A DNA stretch of 64,000 bases from an uncultured Pelagibacteraceae bacterium (GTDB lineage: Bacteria > Pseudomonadota > Alphaproteobacteria > Pelagibacterales > Pelagibacteraceae), in NCBI GenBank assembly GCA_902566785.1, contig CACFKI010000001.1:1-64000 (forward strand), in the 5' to 3' direction. Below, piece by piece: positions 16,964 to 29,110 of the stretch. The position numbers and the translations under genes are program-made. Under the pieces are notes generated by a model. The model saw only the letters and a program-made list of their open reading frames with translations, searched no databases and was not told the origin of the DNA. Each line of letters begins with the position of its first letter. Position 1 is the stretch's first letter.

Positions 16964-17888
16964 TATTAAGATTGCAATCTTTCTTAATAGATGATCCAAG
17001 TATAAATTCTCGGATATTTTGTATATTTTTACCTTGCCTCTGTATTTTAATTACCTTTATAGATTTATTATTTCCACAAGCGATTTCTAAATTATTATCA
17101 AGAACTTTTCCAGCCTGATCAGACTTAAAACCTAATTCTGCTTCTAAAATCTTATATCGTTCACCATTAAACATAAACCATGCACCTGGGAAGGGATTTA
17201 AGCCATTTATTTTGCCTAAAATATTTTCAGCATTTTCACTCCAATTTATCTCACCTTCAGACTTAATTATCTTATTAGCGTAGGAAGCCTCATTGTGCTT
17301 TTGCTCTTCATATGAAACTTTTTCTTCAAAAATATCATCTATAATATCTAGTATTTTTTCTGAAGCTAAAGAAGACAATTTATCAGATAAAGTCTCATAG
17401 TTATCTTTTTTATCAATTTTAATTTTAAATTTTTTGCATACTGGGCCCTCATCTAATTTTTTAACTAATTTCATAAAGCTTAAACCAGTTTCTTCATCTA
17501 AATTTATTATTGATCTTTGAATTGGAGCAGCACCTCTCCATTTTGGAAGTAAGGATCCATGTATATTTATAAATCCATATTTAGTAAGATTTAGATATTC
17601 CTCAGGAATTATTTGGCCATATGCAACTACTATTGCTAAATCAGCATTTAAACTTTGAAAATAATTAAATTCCTCTTTATTGTTCTTTAATTTTTCAGGG
17701 GTTCTAACCTCTAGATTTAAAATTTCAGACATATTTTGAACTGGTGAATTTTTTAATTTTTGACCTCTTTGAGATCTATTTGGTGGTTGAGTATAAACAA
17801 CTGAAACTGGATATCCATTTTGATATAAAGATTTTAATATAGGCACTGCAAATAATGGTGTACCCATAAAAATAATTTTTTTTTTCAT
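16956..17888 (-). CDS. fmt: Methionyl-tRNA formyltransferase
   Basis: Formylates initiator Met-tRNA using 10-formyltetrahydrofolate. The 310-residue protein has the folate-binding hydrolase core with SLLPKWRGAAPIQRSI, and a C-terminal OB-like domain. It lies three bases after def, so the two enzymes that add and remove the N-formyl group are co-transcribed. truA overlaps its end by eight bases. Confidence 0.96.
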   Translation of the reverse strand: MKKKIIFMGTPLFAVPILKSLYQNGYPVSVVYTQPPNRSQRGQKLKNSPVQNMSEILNLEVRTPEKLKNNKEEFNYFQSLNADLAIVVAYGQIIPEEYLNLTKYGFINIHGSLLPKWRGAAPIQRSIINLDEETGLSFMKLVKKLDEGPVCKKFKIKIDKKDNYETLSDKLSSLASEKILDIIDDIFEEKVSYEEQKHNEASYANKIIKSEGEINWSENAENILGKINGLNPFPGAWFMFNGERYKILEAELGFKSDQAGKVLDNNLEIACGNNKSIKVIKIQRQGKNIQNIREFILGSSIKKDCNLNNA

Positions 17889-17891
17889 GAT

Positions 17892-18416
17892 TTAAAAAGT
17901 AATTCTATCAGATTTATTTTTATCTTTAGAAAGCTTTTTTATAATCATTGATTTTTTAAGTTTTGAAAGATAATCAATAAATAATATGCCTTGTAAATGA
18001 TCCATTTCATGTTGTATACAGGTTGCTAGCAAGCCCTCAGCTTTTATTATTTTTTTTTCACCGTCGTAGTCCAGGTATTCAACCTCACAGGTTTTTGGCC
18101 TTTCAATTTCAGCAAATTGATTAGGCACAGAAAGACATCCTTCTTCATATTTAGAAAAATTTTGATTTTTATTTTTGATTACAGGATTTACAAAATACAT
18201 AGGTTTTTTTTCTTCTTCTTTTTTTGACAAATCCATGACAATAATTCTTTTTGGTACACCAATTTGAATTGCAGCTAAACCTATTCCATTAGCATGATAC
18301 ATTGTATCGAGCATGTCATCCATGAGTTGTCTTTCGGCTTGTCCAACTTTTTCTACAGACTTAGAAACTTGTCTTAAGATTTTATTTGGCTCAGTTAATA
18401 TTGTTTTAATAGACAT
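17892..18416 (-). CDS. def: Peptide deformylase
   Basis: Removes the formyl group from nascent polypeptides. All three metalloenzyme motifs are present: GIGLAAIQIG, EGCLSVPN (cysteine ligand) and QHEMDHLQG (two histidine ligands and catalytic glutamate). The 174-residue length and intact motifs indicate an active type I enzyme. It is preceded by the large exported protein gene (21-base gap) and followed by fmt. Confidence 0.97.
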   Translation of the reverse strand: MSIKTILTEPNKILRQVSKSVEKVGQAERQLMDDMLDTMYHANGIGLAAIQIGVPKRIIVMDLSKKEEEKKPMYFVNPVIKNKNQNFSKYEEGCLSVPNQFAEIERPKTCEVEYLDYDGEKKIIKAEGLLATCIQHEMDHLQGILFIDYLSKLKKSMIIKKLSKDKNKSDRITF

Positions 18417-18437
18417 TATTTAATTTTAATATAATTT

Positions 18438-20189
18438 TTAAACTTTTAAAGGAAGAACTTTTAATAATATATCATTTCTTATTTGATCAATATCTAGGGT
18501 ATTTAAAATAGTGCTTATAAAATACAGAGTGTCTGGATCTAAAAGTTCAATATTATCCTGCCCTATTATTTCAACAAGTCTTAATAAAACTAGTCCAATT
18601 TCATCATTACTAATAAGTAACTGAATGTCAGTTGGAATATTGGATTTTCCAAATTCAAATAAATTTTGATATTTTTTTGGAATTTCAAGGCCATCAGAAA
18701 TTAAGGCTTCCATTAAGACTAAATCTTTAGTTGTAACAATATATTTTTTATTTTTTCTTACAGATTTCAATATGTTAATTAAATCTTTATCAATATCTTT
18801 AATAGATTTTTTTCCATTCAAGTAATTTAATAATTTTGACTGATGTATAATTTTATTATTAATTTTAATATTTTTTTTAATTAATTCCTCTTTCTGCATA
18901 TTTTTTGAGTAAAAAGTAGAATAGTCTGAAGGAACATCTAAAATATCTATTTTTTCTAAGAATTTCTTTAATTCTAAATTAAATGCATTTTCTAAATTAT
19001 CATTATTGAACGAATTTTTAAGTAATTGTGAATATTCTAAAATTTTTTCAGGGTCATTTGATAAAAGTAATTTTTGGTATATTAAAGCTCTTCCTTCAGA
19101 TAAGGGTAAATCTTTATAAAAATCTTTTGCATTTAAAAGTTGGTTAATATTGAATTGAAATCTTTTATATAATTTAAATAATTCATCCTCGTTGTAAATA
19201 CCTTCATGAGTTGCTTGTTCAATTAAAGAAATTTGTTCGTAATCTTCAATGTTAATTAGCTCGGTGTTTTGCAATAAATTTGCATTAGATAAATATTTCC
19301 ATATAAACTGGGGTGTTTCTTTTTGAGGTTGAAAATTAAAATCTGTGTCTACTTTATATGATAAATGAAAGTCTAGAATAGTATTTTCAGAGATTTCCTT
19401 TTTAACGTCCGACTTATAATTCATAAGAAAAAAAAACTTATCTTCAAAAATTTTATCATTAAATCCTCTTTCGATTAATAAGTCATAAATTAGTTGGGCC
19501 TGCTCTCTCTCATTATCAATTAAAAGACAATAAATTTTAAACTTACTCAGATAATCATCATTAAGAATATCAATATTATTTAGTAATTCACAAGATTTTT
19601 TAATTTCATTACCAATTAAGTAATCATCAACATAATGTTTTATGAGTTTCAAATTATAAATATTACTCTTATTTTTTTCCAAATAATCCTTAATTAATTT
19701 TTTGTTATTTTTTTTTATTAAATAGTCAATTTTAAAATTTACAAATTCATCTTCAGTTATATTTTTATTTGGAATTTGGGAATTAGTTAAAAGTGTAATT
19801 TCTAATATTTTTTGGGCATCCTCAGATAATTCAAGTAAATTTATTTTATTTATAATATTTTTAATTTCATTTCCATCAGATTTAGTCCACATTTCCAATT
19901 TTAGGCCATTATCAGAAGGATCGTATAAACCAACTATTAAATCTTTTTCATCTAAGGATGTATTGCTTATAATTTGTGTATCTTGGTTTGAGGAATTATT
20001 AATTATTATAGAAGTTTGATTTTTAGTATCATCTTCAATTTCATTGTTCGCTTCAATTGTATTATCTTTTTTTTCAATTTTCCAAATATCAATTGGTTCA
20101 TCCTCAGCAACAACACTTGATAAAAATACAATTAAAATTATTAAAGATTTATAAAAAATATCTCTACTTAACAGTCTTAAAGTTTTCAT
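18438..20189 (-). CDS. Unrecognised exported helical protein (583 residues)
   Basis: I do not recognise the family. The N terminus has a basic segment and a hydrophobic stretch (about 13-28, SLIILIVFLSSVVA), consistent with a signal peptide cut before EDEPIDIW. Residues 40-85 are an Asn/Asp/Thr-rich low-complexity linker. The remainder is acidic, helical and leucine-rich with spacing like a superhelical repeat, perhaps TPR-like. A periplasmic scaffold role is a guess. Its start overlaps the small membrane protein gene by 26 bases, suggesting they are made together; def lies 21 bases downstream. Confidence 0.8.
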   Translation of the reverse strand: MKTLRLLSRDIFYKSLIILIVFLSSVVAEDEPIDIWKIEKKDNTIEANNEIEDDTKNQTSIIINNSSNQDTQIISNTSLDEKDLIVGLYDPSDNGLKLEMWTKSDGNEIKNIINKINLLELSEDAQKILEITLLTNSQIPNKNITEDEFVNFKIDYLIKKNNKKLIKDYLEKNKSNIYNLKLIKHYVDDYLIGNEIKKSCELLNNIDILNDDYLSKFKIYCLLIDNEREQAQLIYDLLIERGFNDKIFEDKFFFLMNYKSDVKKEISENTILDFHLSYKVDTDFNFQPQKETPQFIWKYLSNANLLQNTELINIEDYEQISLIEQATHEGIYNEDELFKLYKRFQFNINQLLNAKDFYKDLPLSEGRALIYQKLLLSNDPEKILEYSQLLKNSFNNDNLENAFNLELKKFLEKIDILDVPSDYSTFYSKNMQKEELIKKNIKINNKIIHQSKLLNYLNGKKSIKDIDKDLINILKSVRKNKKYIVTTKDLVLMEALISDGLEIPKKYQNLFEFGKSNIPTDIQLLISNDEIGLVLLRLVEIIGQDNIELLDPDTLYFISTILNTLDIDQIRNDILLKVLPLKV

Positions 20190-20349
20190 TAGAAATTACT
20201 TTTTCTATTTTTTTGATAGGCGAAGGAAAATCAATTCTATCAAGCAAAATAATCCCAACAAATAGTACTAATAATATTAGAAAAACTTTAATTAATAATT
20301 TTATAATCCCACCTAAATTTCCAAATCTTGTTTTTTTTTGAAATTGCAT
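20164..20349 (-). CDS. 61-residue single-pass membrane protein
   Basis: It starts MQFQKKTRFGNLGGII, has one strongly hydrophobic helix (about 17-40) and a short tail containing DFPSPIKKIEKVI. Topology by the positive-inside rule would put the N terminus in the cytoplasm and the tail outside. Function unknown. Its 26-base overlap with the downstream exported protein suggests a joint envelope role. It is transcribed divergently from aroK. Confidence 0.65.
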   Translation of the reverse strand: MQFQKKTRFGNLGGIIKLLIKVFLILLVLFVGIILLDRIDFPSPIKKIEKVISNENFKTVK

Positions 20350-20404
20350 ATACTGTTAAATAATTTCAAATTAAGACATATTTGTGTTTTTTCAATAAAG
20401 AATT

Positions 20405-20917
20405 ATGCAATTAAATAAAAGTATTGTTTTGGTAGGTATGATGGGATCTGGAAAATCTACTATTGGCTACCTTTTATCCAAAAAATTAGCTTTAAAGTTT
20501 ATCGATATTGACCGAGAAATAGAAAAAGAAACTAATGAAAAAATAGTAAATATTTTTAAGTTTCAAGGCGAAGAGAACTTTAGAAAGATTGAAGAAAAAA
20601 TTACTTTAAAAATTTTAAAATCTCAAAATAGCGTTATAGCATTAGGTGGTGGTGGATTTATAAATGCAAATATTAGAAAAGAAGCGTTGTCAAAATGCAT
20701 TACTATTTGGCTTAGTTGGAATAATTCAACAATCTTGAAAAGAATAACAAAAAGTAAGAAAAGACCTATTGCTTATGATGCTAGCAACTTTGAAATAACG
20801 CGAATGATCACTGATAGATCAAAAATATACTCATTATCAAAATTTAAGATAAATTGTGAAAAAATAACTAAAAGTATGATAGTAAAAAAAATATCTAAAA
20901 TTTATGAAAGATTATAA
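20405..20917 (+). CDS. aroK: Shikimate kinase
   Basis: Phosphorylates shikimate at the 3-hydroxyl with ATP, in aromatic amino-acid synthesis. The P-loop is GMMGSGKST near the N terminus, the shikimate-binding DIDREIE segment follows, and GGGGF is the substrate glycine loop. The 170-residue length is standard. It overlaps aroB by 14 bases, a conserved pairing. Confidence 0.96.
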   Translation: MQLNKSIVLVGMMGSGKSTIGYLLSKKLALKFIDIDREIEKETNEKIVNIFKFQGEENFRKIEEKITLKILKSQNSVIALGGGGFINANIRKEALSKCITIWLSWNNSTILKRITKSKKRPIAYDASNFEITRMITDRSKIYSLSKFKINCEKITKSMIVKKISKIYERL

Positions 20918-22010
20918 ATTAGTAATAAATACAAGAAATAAAAAATACCCAATTTATATTGGGTATAATATTTTAAAGACATCTAATAAAATTTTTAGAA
21001 ATAATAAGATAAATATTAAAAAATGTTTAATTGTTGTTGACAAAAACGTTCCTAGAAAAAATTTGTTAGTTTTAAAAAAAAATATTAATTCAAGTAAAGT
21101 TTTTATTCATTATTTTAACTCAAATGAAAAAAATAAAAATTTTAATAATGTTAATTCTATTCTTAATGTTTTATTTAAATATAATTTTAATAGAGAAGAT
21201 TATATATTTGCTTTGGGTGGTGGTATTACAGGAGATCTTGTTGGTTTTGTTGCAAGTATATTCAAAAGAGGGATTAAATTTATAAACTTACCAACAACCT
21301 TATTATCTCAAGTTGACTCCTCTATCGGTGGTAAAACTGGAGTTAATAATATTTTTGGAAAAAATCTTATTGGATCATTTTATCAACCAGAACTAGTAAT
21401 TTCGGATGTAAAAATTTTAAGCTCTTTAAATCAAAGAGAAATTATTTGCGGTTATGGTGAACTTCTTAAACATTCAATAATCTCAAAAAAAGGAAGCTTT
21501 GGTTATTTAAATAAAAATAAATTTAAAATTTTAGGTTTAAAGTCTCCTTTTGTCGAAAAAGCTATTTATGAAAGTTGTAAAATAAAAAAAAAAATTGTTG
21601 AAAAAGACGAAAATGAAAAGAATTTGAGGAAAATTTTAAATCTTGGCCATACCTTTGGGCATGCATACGAAGCATCTAATAAATATAATAAGAATTTAAA
21701 TCATGGAGAAGCAGTAATTTTGGGTATTATTTCATCTGCAAAATTTAGTTTATTAAATAGAATATTGTCACAAAGTATTTATGATAAAATTATTGATCAC
21801 GTAAAAGAACTTAACTTATCTTTCAATTTAAATAAGTTTTTTAAACGAAAAGATATTAAATTAATTTTAAGATATATGAAATCAGATAAAAAAAATAATA
21901 ATAATCAAATCAATTTAATATTGATAAAAAATTTTGGAAAAATTCTTTTAAATAAAAGATTTAGTGAGAAGCAAATCATAAATTTCTTAAAATTAGAATT
22001 AGATAATTGA
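20904..22010 (+). CDS. aroB: 3-Dehydroquinate synthase
   Basis: Converts DAHP to 3-dehydroquinate with NAD+ and a divalent metal. The nucleotide loop GGGITGDLVGFVAS, the VDSSIGGKTGVN motif and the metal-site histidines in LGHTFGHAYE and NHGEAV are all visible. The 368-residue length is normal. Its 3' end overlaps the convergent bolA gene by 12 bases. Confidence 0.97.
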   Translation: MKDYKLVINTRNKKYPIYIGYNILKTSNKIFRNNKINIKKCLIVVDKNVPRKNLLVLKKNINSSKVFIHYFNSNEKNKNFNNVNSILNVLFKYNFNREDYIFALGGGITGDLVGFVASIFKRGIKFINLPTTLLSQVDSSIGGKTGVNNIFGKNLIGSFYQPELVISDVKILSSLNQREIICGYGELLKHSIISKKGSFGYLNKNKFKILGLKSPFVEKAIYESCKIKKKIVEKDENEKNLRKILNLGHTFGHAYEASNKYNKNLNHGEAVILGIISSAKFSLLNRILSQSIYDKIIDHVKELNLSFNLNKFFKRKDIKLILRYMKSDKKNNNNQINLILIKNFGKILLNKRFSEKQIINFLKLELDN

Positions 22011-22259
22011 AATTTGAATTGAATGGATATACTTCTTTAATTCAACATCCAAAATTTTGTATATTAATTTAGTAGATTGAATTTTATTTAATTCTTTAAG
22101 TTTTTCAGACCTTAAAATTAACTTTATATGGAATTTGTTTTTGTCAAATTGAGCATGAGATTTGTGCAGAAAAGTTTTATCTTCGATAATAATTTCTTCA
22201 CACTTTAATTTTTCATAAATTTTTTTTTTTACAATTTCTATGAGTTGATTTATATCCAT
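21999..22259 (-). CDS. bolA: BolA-family protein
   Basis: I place the start at the ATG at 22259 (MDINQLIEIVKKKIYEKL, 86 residues), since the tracked start adds eight hydrophobic residues not typical of the family. The HKSHAQFDKNKFHIKLILRS segment matches the BolA helix-turn region, including the conserved histidines that can bind an Fe-S cluster with a monothiol glutaredoxin. BolA proteins act in iron homeostasis and stress. The bolA-J-domain-cobS-cobT neighbourhood is alphaproteobacterial. It converges with aroB and diverges from the J-domain gene. Confidence 0.88.
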   Translation of the reverse strand: MDINQLIEIVKKKIYEKLKCEEIIIEDKTFLHKSHAQFDKNKFHIKLILRSEKLKELNKIQSTKLIYKILDVELKKYIHSIQISII

Positions 22260-22281
22260 AATATAAATAATATTATATATC

Positions 22282-22809
22282 ATGAAAAATATTTGTGACT
22301 GGAATAATTGCTCAAATGAAGGTGCTTATAAAGCACCTGTAGAGAGAGATAATAGTAGAAAATATAGGATGCTATGCTTAACTCATATCAAAGAATTTAA
22401 TAAAAACTGGAATTATTTTGAGGGTATGAATGATGATCAAATTTGTGAGTTTATAAAATCAGATATGACATGGCATAAACAAACGCAAAGTTTTAGCTCA
22501 TCAGATAATTTTTTTAAAATATTATGGAATAATGCATTGAACGATGAGGTTCAAAAAATGAATTTAAAGAACCAAAATGGTAATATGCGTCAATTTAAAT
22601 TTGATAACAATGATATAAAAGCTTTTGGTATTCTTGGTTTATCTATTGGAATTGGATGGACAAAAGTTCAGCAGAAATTTAAAAAACTTGTTAAAAAATT
22701 TCACCCTGATATGAATTCAGGTAATAAAAGATTTGAAGATAAGCTTAAAATTATAACTCTAGCTTATACTCAATTAAAAAATACGTACAGGATTAAAATT
22801 GACAGCTAA
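22282..22809 (+). CDS. J-domain co-chaperone-like protein
   Basis: A 175-residue protein with a C-terminal J domain, the reverse of DnaJ. The HPD tripeptide appears in KKFHPDMNSG at about residue 147. The N-terminal part (about 1-90) has CDWNNCSNEGAYKAP, a cysteine pair that could bind metal. Similar proteins lie between bolA and cobS in many alphaproteobacteria. It should stimulate an Hsp70 ATPase; the client is unknown. Its stop overlaps the cobS TTG start by 11 bases. Confidence 0.88.
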   Translation: MKNICDWNNCSNEGAYKAPVERDNSRKYRMLCLTHIKEFNKNWNYFEGMNDDQICEFIKSDMTWHKQTQSFSSSDNFFKILWNNALNDEVQKMNLKNQNGNMRQFKFDNNDIKAFGILGLSIGIGWTKVQQKFKKLVKKFHPDMNSGNKRFEDKLKIITLAYTQLKNTYRIKIDS

Positions 22810-23773
22810 TTTAGATATAAAACCAGATATTAAATTATCAGTAAAACAAACTTTTGGAATAGATAGCGATATGGAAGTGGACGCATTTTCAAAAAAAAAC
22901 GAATTTGTTCCTGAGATTGACAAAGATTACAAATTTGACAGAGATACAACTCTCGCAATTTTAAGTGGTTTTTTATATAATAAAAAAGTTATAGTTCATG
23001 GTTATCATGGTACCGGTAAAAGCACTCATATAACTCAAGTTGCAGCAAGATTAAACTGGCCATGTGTTAGAATTAATCTTGATTCTCATGTGAGTAGGAT
23101 TGATTTAATAGGAAAAGATGCAATTGTTATAAAAGATGGAAAACAAATAACAGAATTTAAAGAAGGTATATTGCCTTGGTCATTTCAAAATCCCATTGCT
23201 CTTGTTTTTGATGAATATGATGCTGGTAGAAGTGATGTAATGTTTGTTTTACAAAGAATTCTTGAGAGTGATGGTTTTTTTACTCTATTAGACAAAAATA
23301 AGGTTGTTAAGCAAAATAAATTTTTTAGACTTTTTGCAACGGCAAATACTATTGGTTTAGGAGACACGACAGGATTATATTCTGGTACAAACCAAATTAA
23401 TCAAGCCCAAATGGATAGATGGGAAATAGTTACCTCTTTGAATTATTTAAGTTTAGAAAAAGAAATGGAAATCATTTTAGCAAAGAATAAAAACTTAAAT
23501 AATACTAAGGGTAAAGAAAAAATAGCTAATATGATTAAAGTTGCAGCATTAACCAGAAAAGGTTTTATAGCAGGCGATATCTCGACGGTAATGAGTCCAA
23601 GAACTGTGTTAAATTGGGCATCTAACAGTGAAATATTTTTAGATACAGGGTATGCATTTAGAGTAACCTTTTTAAACAAGTGCGATGAAACTGAAAAAAG
23701 TATTATATCCGAATATTATCAACGGTGCTTTGGTGAAGATTTACCAGAGTCAATGGTTAATATTCAGATTTAA
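22799..23773 (+). CDS. cobS: CobS-like AAA+ ATPase (MoxR type)
   Basis: A 324-residue AAA+ ATPase with Walker A GYHGTGKST, Walker B ALVFDEYDAG and sensor 1 ATANT. It matches the CobS subunit of aerobic cobaltochelatase. The start codon is TTG at 22799, inside the J-domain gene, with no nearby ATG upstream. cobT begins at the next base after its stop. In B12 makers CobS-CobT works with CobN to insert cobalt; no CobN is in the window, so a different MoxR/VWA-type remodelling role is possible. Confidence 0.9.
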   Translation: MTANLDIKPDIKLSVKQTFGIDSDMEVDAFSKKNEFVPEIDKDYKFDRDTTLAILSGFLYNKKVIVHGYHGTGKSTHITQVAARLNWPCVRINLDSHVSRIDLIGKDAIVIKDGKQITEFKEGILPWSFQNPIALVFDEYDAGRSDVMFVLQRILESDGFFTLLDKNKVVKQNKFFRLFATANTIGLGDTTGLYSGTNQINQAQMDRWEIVTSLNYLSLEKEMEIILAKNKNLNNTKGKEKIANMIKVAALTRKGFIAGDISTVMSPRTVLNWASNSEIFLDTGYAFRVTFLNKCDETEKSIISEYYQRCFGEDLPESMVNIQI

Positions 23774-25576
23774 ATGAAAAAAGACCATAATATCAAAGAA
23801 AAATTTAAACAAGCTTTAATATCAACAATTAAGGTAATATCTGACGATTTTATAACTGACCCAAAAATTAAAAAAAATTCAAAATCAAATAATTTTGATT
23901 TTATAGAAATTGATAATTTAGAAAATAAACAAAATTATATAAAATTTCGAGCTGAAGCAGACTCCGAAGCTCTTAAACTAAAATTTTCAAATAAAGATAT
24001 CTATAATCAAAATATTCCAAAAAATACAGTTTGTAAAAAGCTATACGATATTTCAGAAAAAATGAGATATGAAATTCTTGGTTCAAAAATGTTAAGTGGA
24101 GTTTCTAAAAACTTAAAAAATAATTATAATTACTTATTATCTTTAAAAAGAAAAGATCAAATAAAATCTAAAGATGATGTTCCAGTATCTGAAGCTTTTG
24201 AGCTTTATATGCTAAAAAATTTTTTTGATGTTAAGCTTAATACTTTGTCTCAAAATATTTTAAAATTTTGGGAGAAAGATTTTGACGCCTCACTAGGCAA
24301 ACACGTTAATTTTCTAAAAAAAAATGTTGAAAATCAAAGTATTTATAATTCAAAAATATCAGAAATACTTGAGAGTATGGAGATATTAGCCTCAGAAAAA
24401 GATGAAGAAGATGATCATAACGAGGAAAATAAAAACGAGCAAGAAGATACTTCAAATAAGGAAGCAAGCGATCAGTCAGGTGGGGATCAAGAGAATGATG
24501 ATTTTAAAGAAGATCAAAGCGGTGTTGACACTGAATATGATGTAAGTCAACATGATATTAATGATCAATTAGTAGATACAGACTCAGAAAAAGCTAGTTC
24601 TGAAAACATATCACATAAAGCAAATGTTGAAGTTGGAGATAAAGAATATAAAATATTTACAAATAAGTTTGACGAAATAGCTAAAGCAGAAAATTTAGAC
24701 ACAAAAGAAGAAATAAATAAATTAAGAAAAAATTTAGATCATCAATTAATTAATTTTCAGGATTTAATTACTAAATTAGCCAACAAACTTCAAAGACAAC
24801 TATTAGCTAAACAAAATAGAGCATGGGATTTTGATTTAGAAGAAGGTTTGCTTGATAGTTCTAAATTACCAAGAATAGTTTTGGACCCTTTTAATTCATT
24901 ATCATTTAAAAAAGAAAAAGATTTAGATTTTAAAGATACAGTTGTAACACTTTTAATAGATAATTCTGGAAGTATGAGGGGAAGACCGATAACTATTGCA
25001 GCAATATGTGCAGATATATTGTCCAGAACTTTAGAGAGATGTTCTGTTAAAGTTGAAATACTTGGCTTCACTACTAAAAATTGGAAAGGTGGAAAAAGTA
25101 GAGAGGAATGGAATAAGAACAATAAACCTAAAAATCCAGGCAGACTAAATGATTTGCGTCATATAATTTACAAATCAGCAGATACTCAATGGAGACAGTC
25201 TAAGAAAAATTTAGGATTAATGTTGAAAGAAGGACTTTTAAAAGAAAATATCGATGGTGAAGCTATTTCTTGGGCTTTCAGTAGATTAAAAAAAAGGAAG
25301 GAAGAAAGAAAAATTTTAATGGTTATTTCTGATGGCGCTCCAGTTGATGACTCAACTTTATCAGTCAACTCGGGAGATTTTTTAGAAAAGAATTTAAAAA
25401 AAACCGTAAAATTTATTGAGAACAAAAGTGATATAGAAATATTAGCAATTGGTATAGGTCACGATGTTTCAAGATACTATGAAAAAGCAATTAAAATTAC
25501 AGACGTCCAAGAACTTGGTGATGTAATGATTGGAGAACTTAGTGGTCTTTTTGATAATAAAAAAAATCTCAATTAA
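23774..25576 (+). CDS. cobT: CobT-like VWA-domain protein
   Basis: A 600-residue partner of the CobS-like ATPase. It has a helical N-terminal region (1-200), a strongly acidic low-complexity linker (about 210-275, rich in Glu, Asp, Asn), then a C-terminal von Willebrand A domain. The MIDAS motif is seen as [13 protein letters not shown] at about 395, and [10 protein letters not shown] lies near the end. This is the CobT layout. Its stop is interlocked with the stop of the convergent sensor kinase gene at a shared TTAA. Confidence 0.9.
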   Translation: MKKDHNIKEKFKQALISTIKVISDDFITDPKIKKNSKSNNFDFIEIDNLENKQNYIKFRAEADSEALKLKFSNKDIYNQNIPKNTVCKKLYDISEKMRYEILGSKMLSGVSKNLKNNYNYLLSLKRKDQIKSKDDVPVSEAFELYMLKNFFDVKLNTLSQNILKFWEKDFDASLGKHVNFLKKNVENQSIYNSKISEILESMEILASEKDEEDDHNEENKNEQEDTSNKEASDQSGGDQENDDFKEDQSGVDTEYDVSQHDINDQLVDTDSEKASSENISHKANVEVGDKEYKIFTNKFDEIAKAENLDTKEEINKLRKNLDHQLINFQDLITKLANKLQRQLLAKQNRAWDFDLEEGLLDSSKLPRIVLDPFNSLSFKKEKDLDFKDTVVTLLIDNSGSMRGRPITIAAICADILSRTLERCSVKVEILGFTTKNWKGGKSREEWNKNNKPKNPGRLNDLRHIIYKSADTQWRQSKKNLGLMLKEGLLKENIDGEAISWAFSRLKKRKEERKILMVISDGAPVDDSTLSVNSGDFLEKNLKKTVKFIENKSDIEILAIGIGHDVSRYYEKAIKITDVQELGDVMIGELSGLFDNKKNLN

Positions 25577-26853
25577 ATTAATTTTAAATCTTTATTTTTC
25601 CAAAAAATTTTTACTTCTGCCCCTCCTCTTGTTTTAGAGTTTCTACAAATCAATTGAGCATTATTTTTTTCTAATAATGTTTTTCCAATAAATATTCCTA
25701 GTCCTAATCCCCTTTTATTTTTATCAATAGACTCTGATACTTTTAAATAAGGTTCTCCAATTTTATTTATAATATCTTTTGGATATCCTTTTCCATCATC
25801 CTCTATAATTATTTCTGAAAACTGAGAGTCACTTTTAATTGTTATAAATATTTTATTTTTTGCAAATTTATTTGCATTTCCAATGAAATTTCTAAAACCA
25901 TAAACAAGCTCTATAGATTTCCTTATTGGAAATGAATTTGAATTTTGTTCAATATTAATAATAAATTTTTTATTTGATATTTCTTCAAAAGATTTGATTA
26001 TTTCATTAACATACTCAAATAATGATAAATCTTTGTCGATGAATTCATCTTCATAAATTGGGTTTAATGTAAGCTTCCTGAGAATTTGATTACACCTCTC
26101 AACTTGACTAACAAGTAAATCTAAATCTTTGTTAAATTTGTTATCATTTTTAAACTCATCAAATAATTCTTGAGATATAATTTTAATAGTTGATAACGGT
26201 GTTCCCAATGAATGTGCAGCAGCAGCTGCTTGTCCACCTAATGAAACTAATTCATGTTCTTTAGCGATAACCTCCTGAATTTTGTCTAAAGCTTCTTTTC
26301 TTAATCTTGATTCTTTACCAAACGTAATTGCAAAATAATTAAGGAATATAAGAGCTACAATTAATGATAGAGGTATTGAGAAATAATAATATTCGTCAAT
26401 ATTTAACTTTTCATTCATGGGGTATGGAAGTTCATAAGAAAAAAATGTCAAAAAAATAATTATTATAAGAGTGATGGTTATTAAAGTTAAATTTGTTTTA
26501 ATATTCAAGTTTGATGAAGAAAAAATACTAGGAATGATTAAAAAAATTGAGAATGGATTTAAAACTCCACCAGTTAAATAAAGTAAAATACTTAATTGAA
26601 GTATATCTATTAATAAATAATTAAATGAAGATCTATTTGATATTTGAAGATTATTGTCAAAATAATATAAGTATAAATTGCTTAATACTCCTAAAATAAT
26701 TATTATGTTTGCATAAATATAAGGAAAATCAAATCCTAACAAAAACTTTACAGAATTGATTGTAACTAATTGACCAATTATTGCTATCCATCTTAAATTT
26801 ATGTAAGTAGATCTATCTAAATAATAGGACTTTGAAGCTTGAAGAAAGTCCAT
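25573..26853 (-). CDS. RegB/PrrB/ActS-like redox sensor histidine kinase
   Basis: A 426-residue membrane kinase with six N-terminal hydrophobic helices (about 15-180). The second half of the membrane domain contains GGVLNPF, the GGxxNPF quinone-binding heptapeptide of RegB. The phosphoacceptor box reads [14 protein letters not shown], with Ser where RegB proteins usually have Glu after the histidine. A cysteine in QVERCNQIL sits where the redox-active RegB cysteine is expected. ATP-binding N, G1 (EDDGKGYP) and G2 (GLGLGIFIG) boxes are present. RegB signals respiratory redox state to RegA; no regulator gene is adjacent. gyrB lies one base upstream. Confidence 0.9.
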   Translation of the reverse strand: MDFLQASKSYYLDRSTYINLRWIAIIGQLVTINSVKFLLGFDFPYIYANIIIILGVLSNLYLYYFDNNLQISNRSSFNYLLIDILQLSILLYLTGGVLNPFSIFLIIPSIFSSSNLNIKTNLTLITITLIIIIFLTFFSYELPYPMNEKLNIDEYYYFSIPLSLIVALIFLNYFAITFGKESRLRKEALDKIQEVIAKEHELVSLGGQAAAAAHSLGTPLSTIKIISQELFDEFKNDNKFNKDLDLLVSQVERCNQILRKLTLNPIYEDEFIDKDLSLFEYVNEIIKSFEEISNKKFIINIEQNSNSFPIRKSIELVYGFRNFIGNANKFAKNKIFITIKSDSQFSEIIIEDDGKGYPKDIINKIGEPYLKVSESIDKNKRGLGLGIFIGKTLLEKNNAQLICRNSKTRGGAEVKIFWKNKDLKLI

Positions 26854-26854
26854 T

Positions 26855-28972
<2,118 letters not shown>

Positions 28973-29110
28973 CTAAAATATGTGCTCAAATTCACATTGA
29001 TAGGTAATAATTTTAATCTATTATCAATTTTTTTTTTGTTTATTTCGAAAAAGCATTAAAATTTGATTTTTTTTGATATTTTATTTAAATTTAAATTAAT
29101 AATTATTCAT

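Noticed and set aside
24790-25122. 110-residue minus-strand ORF
   Set aside because: Antisense shadow inside the cobT VWA domain.
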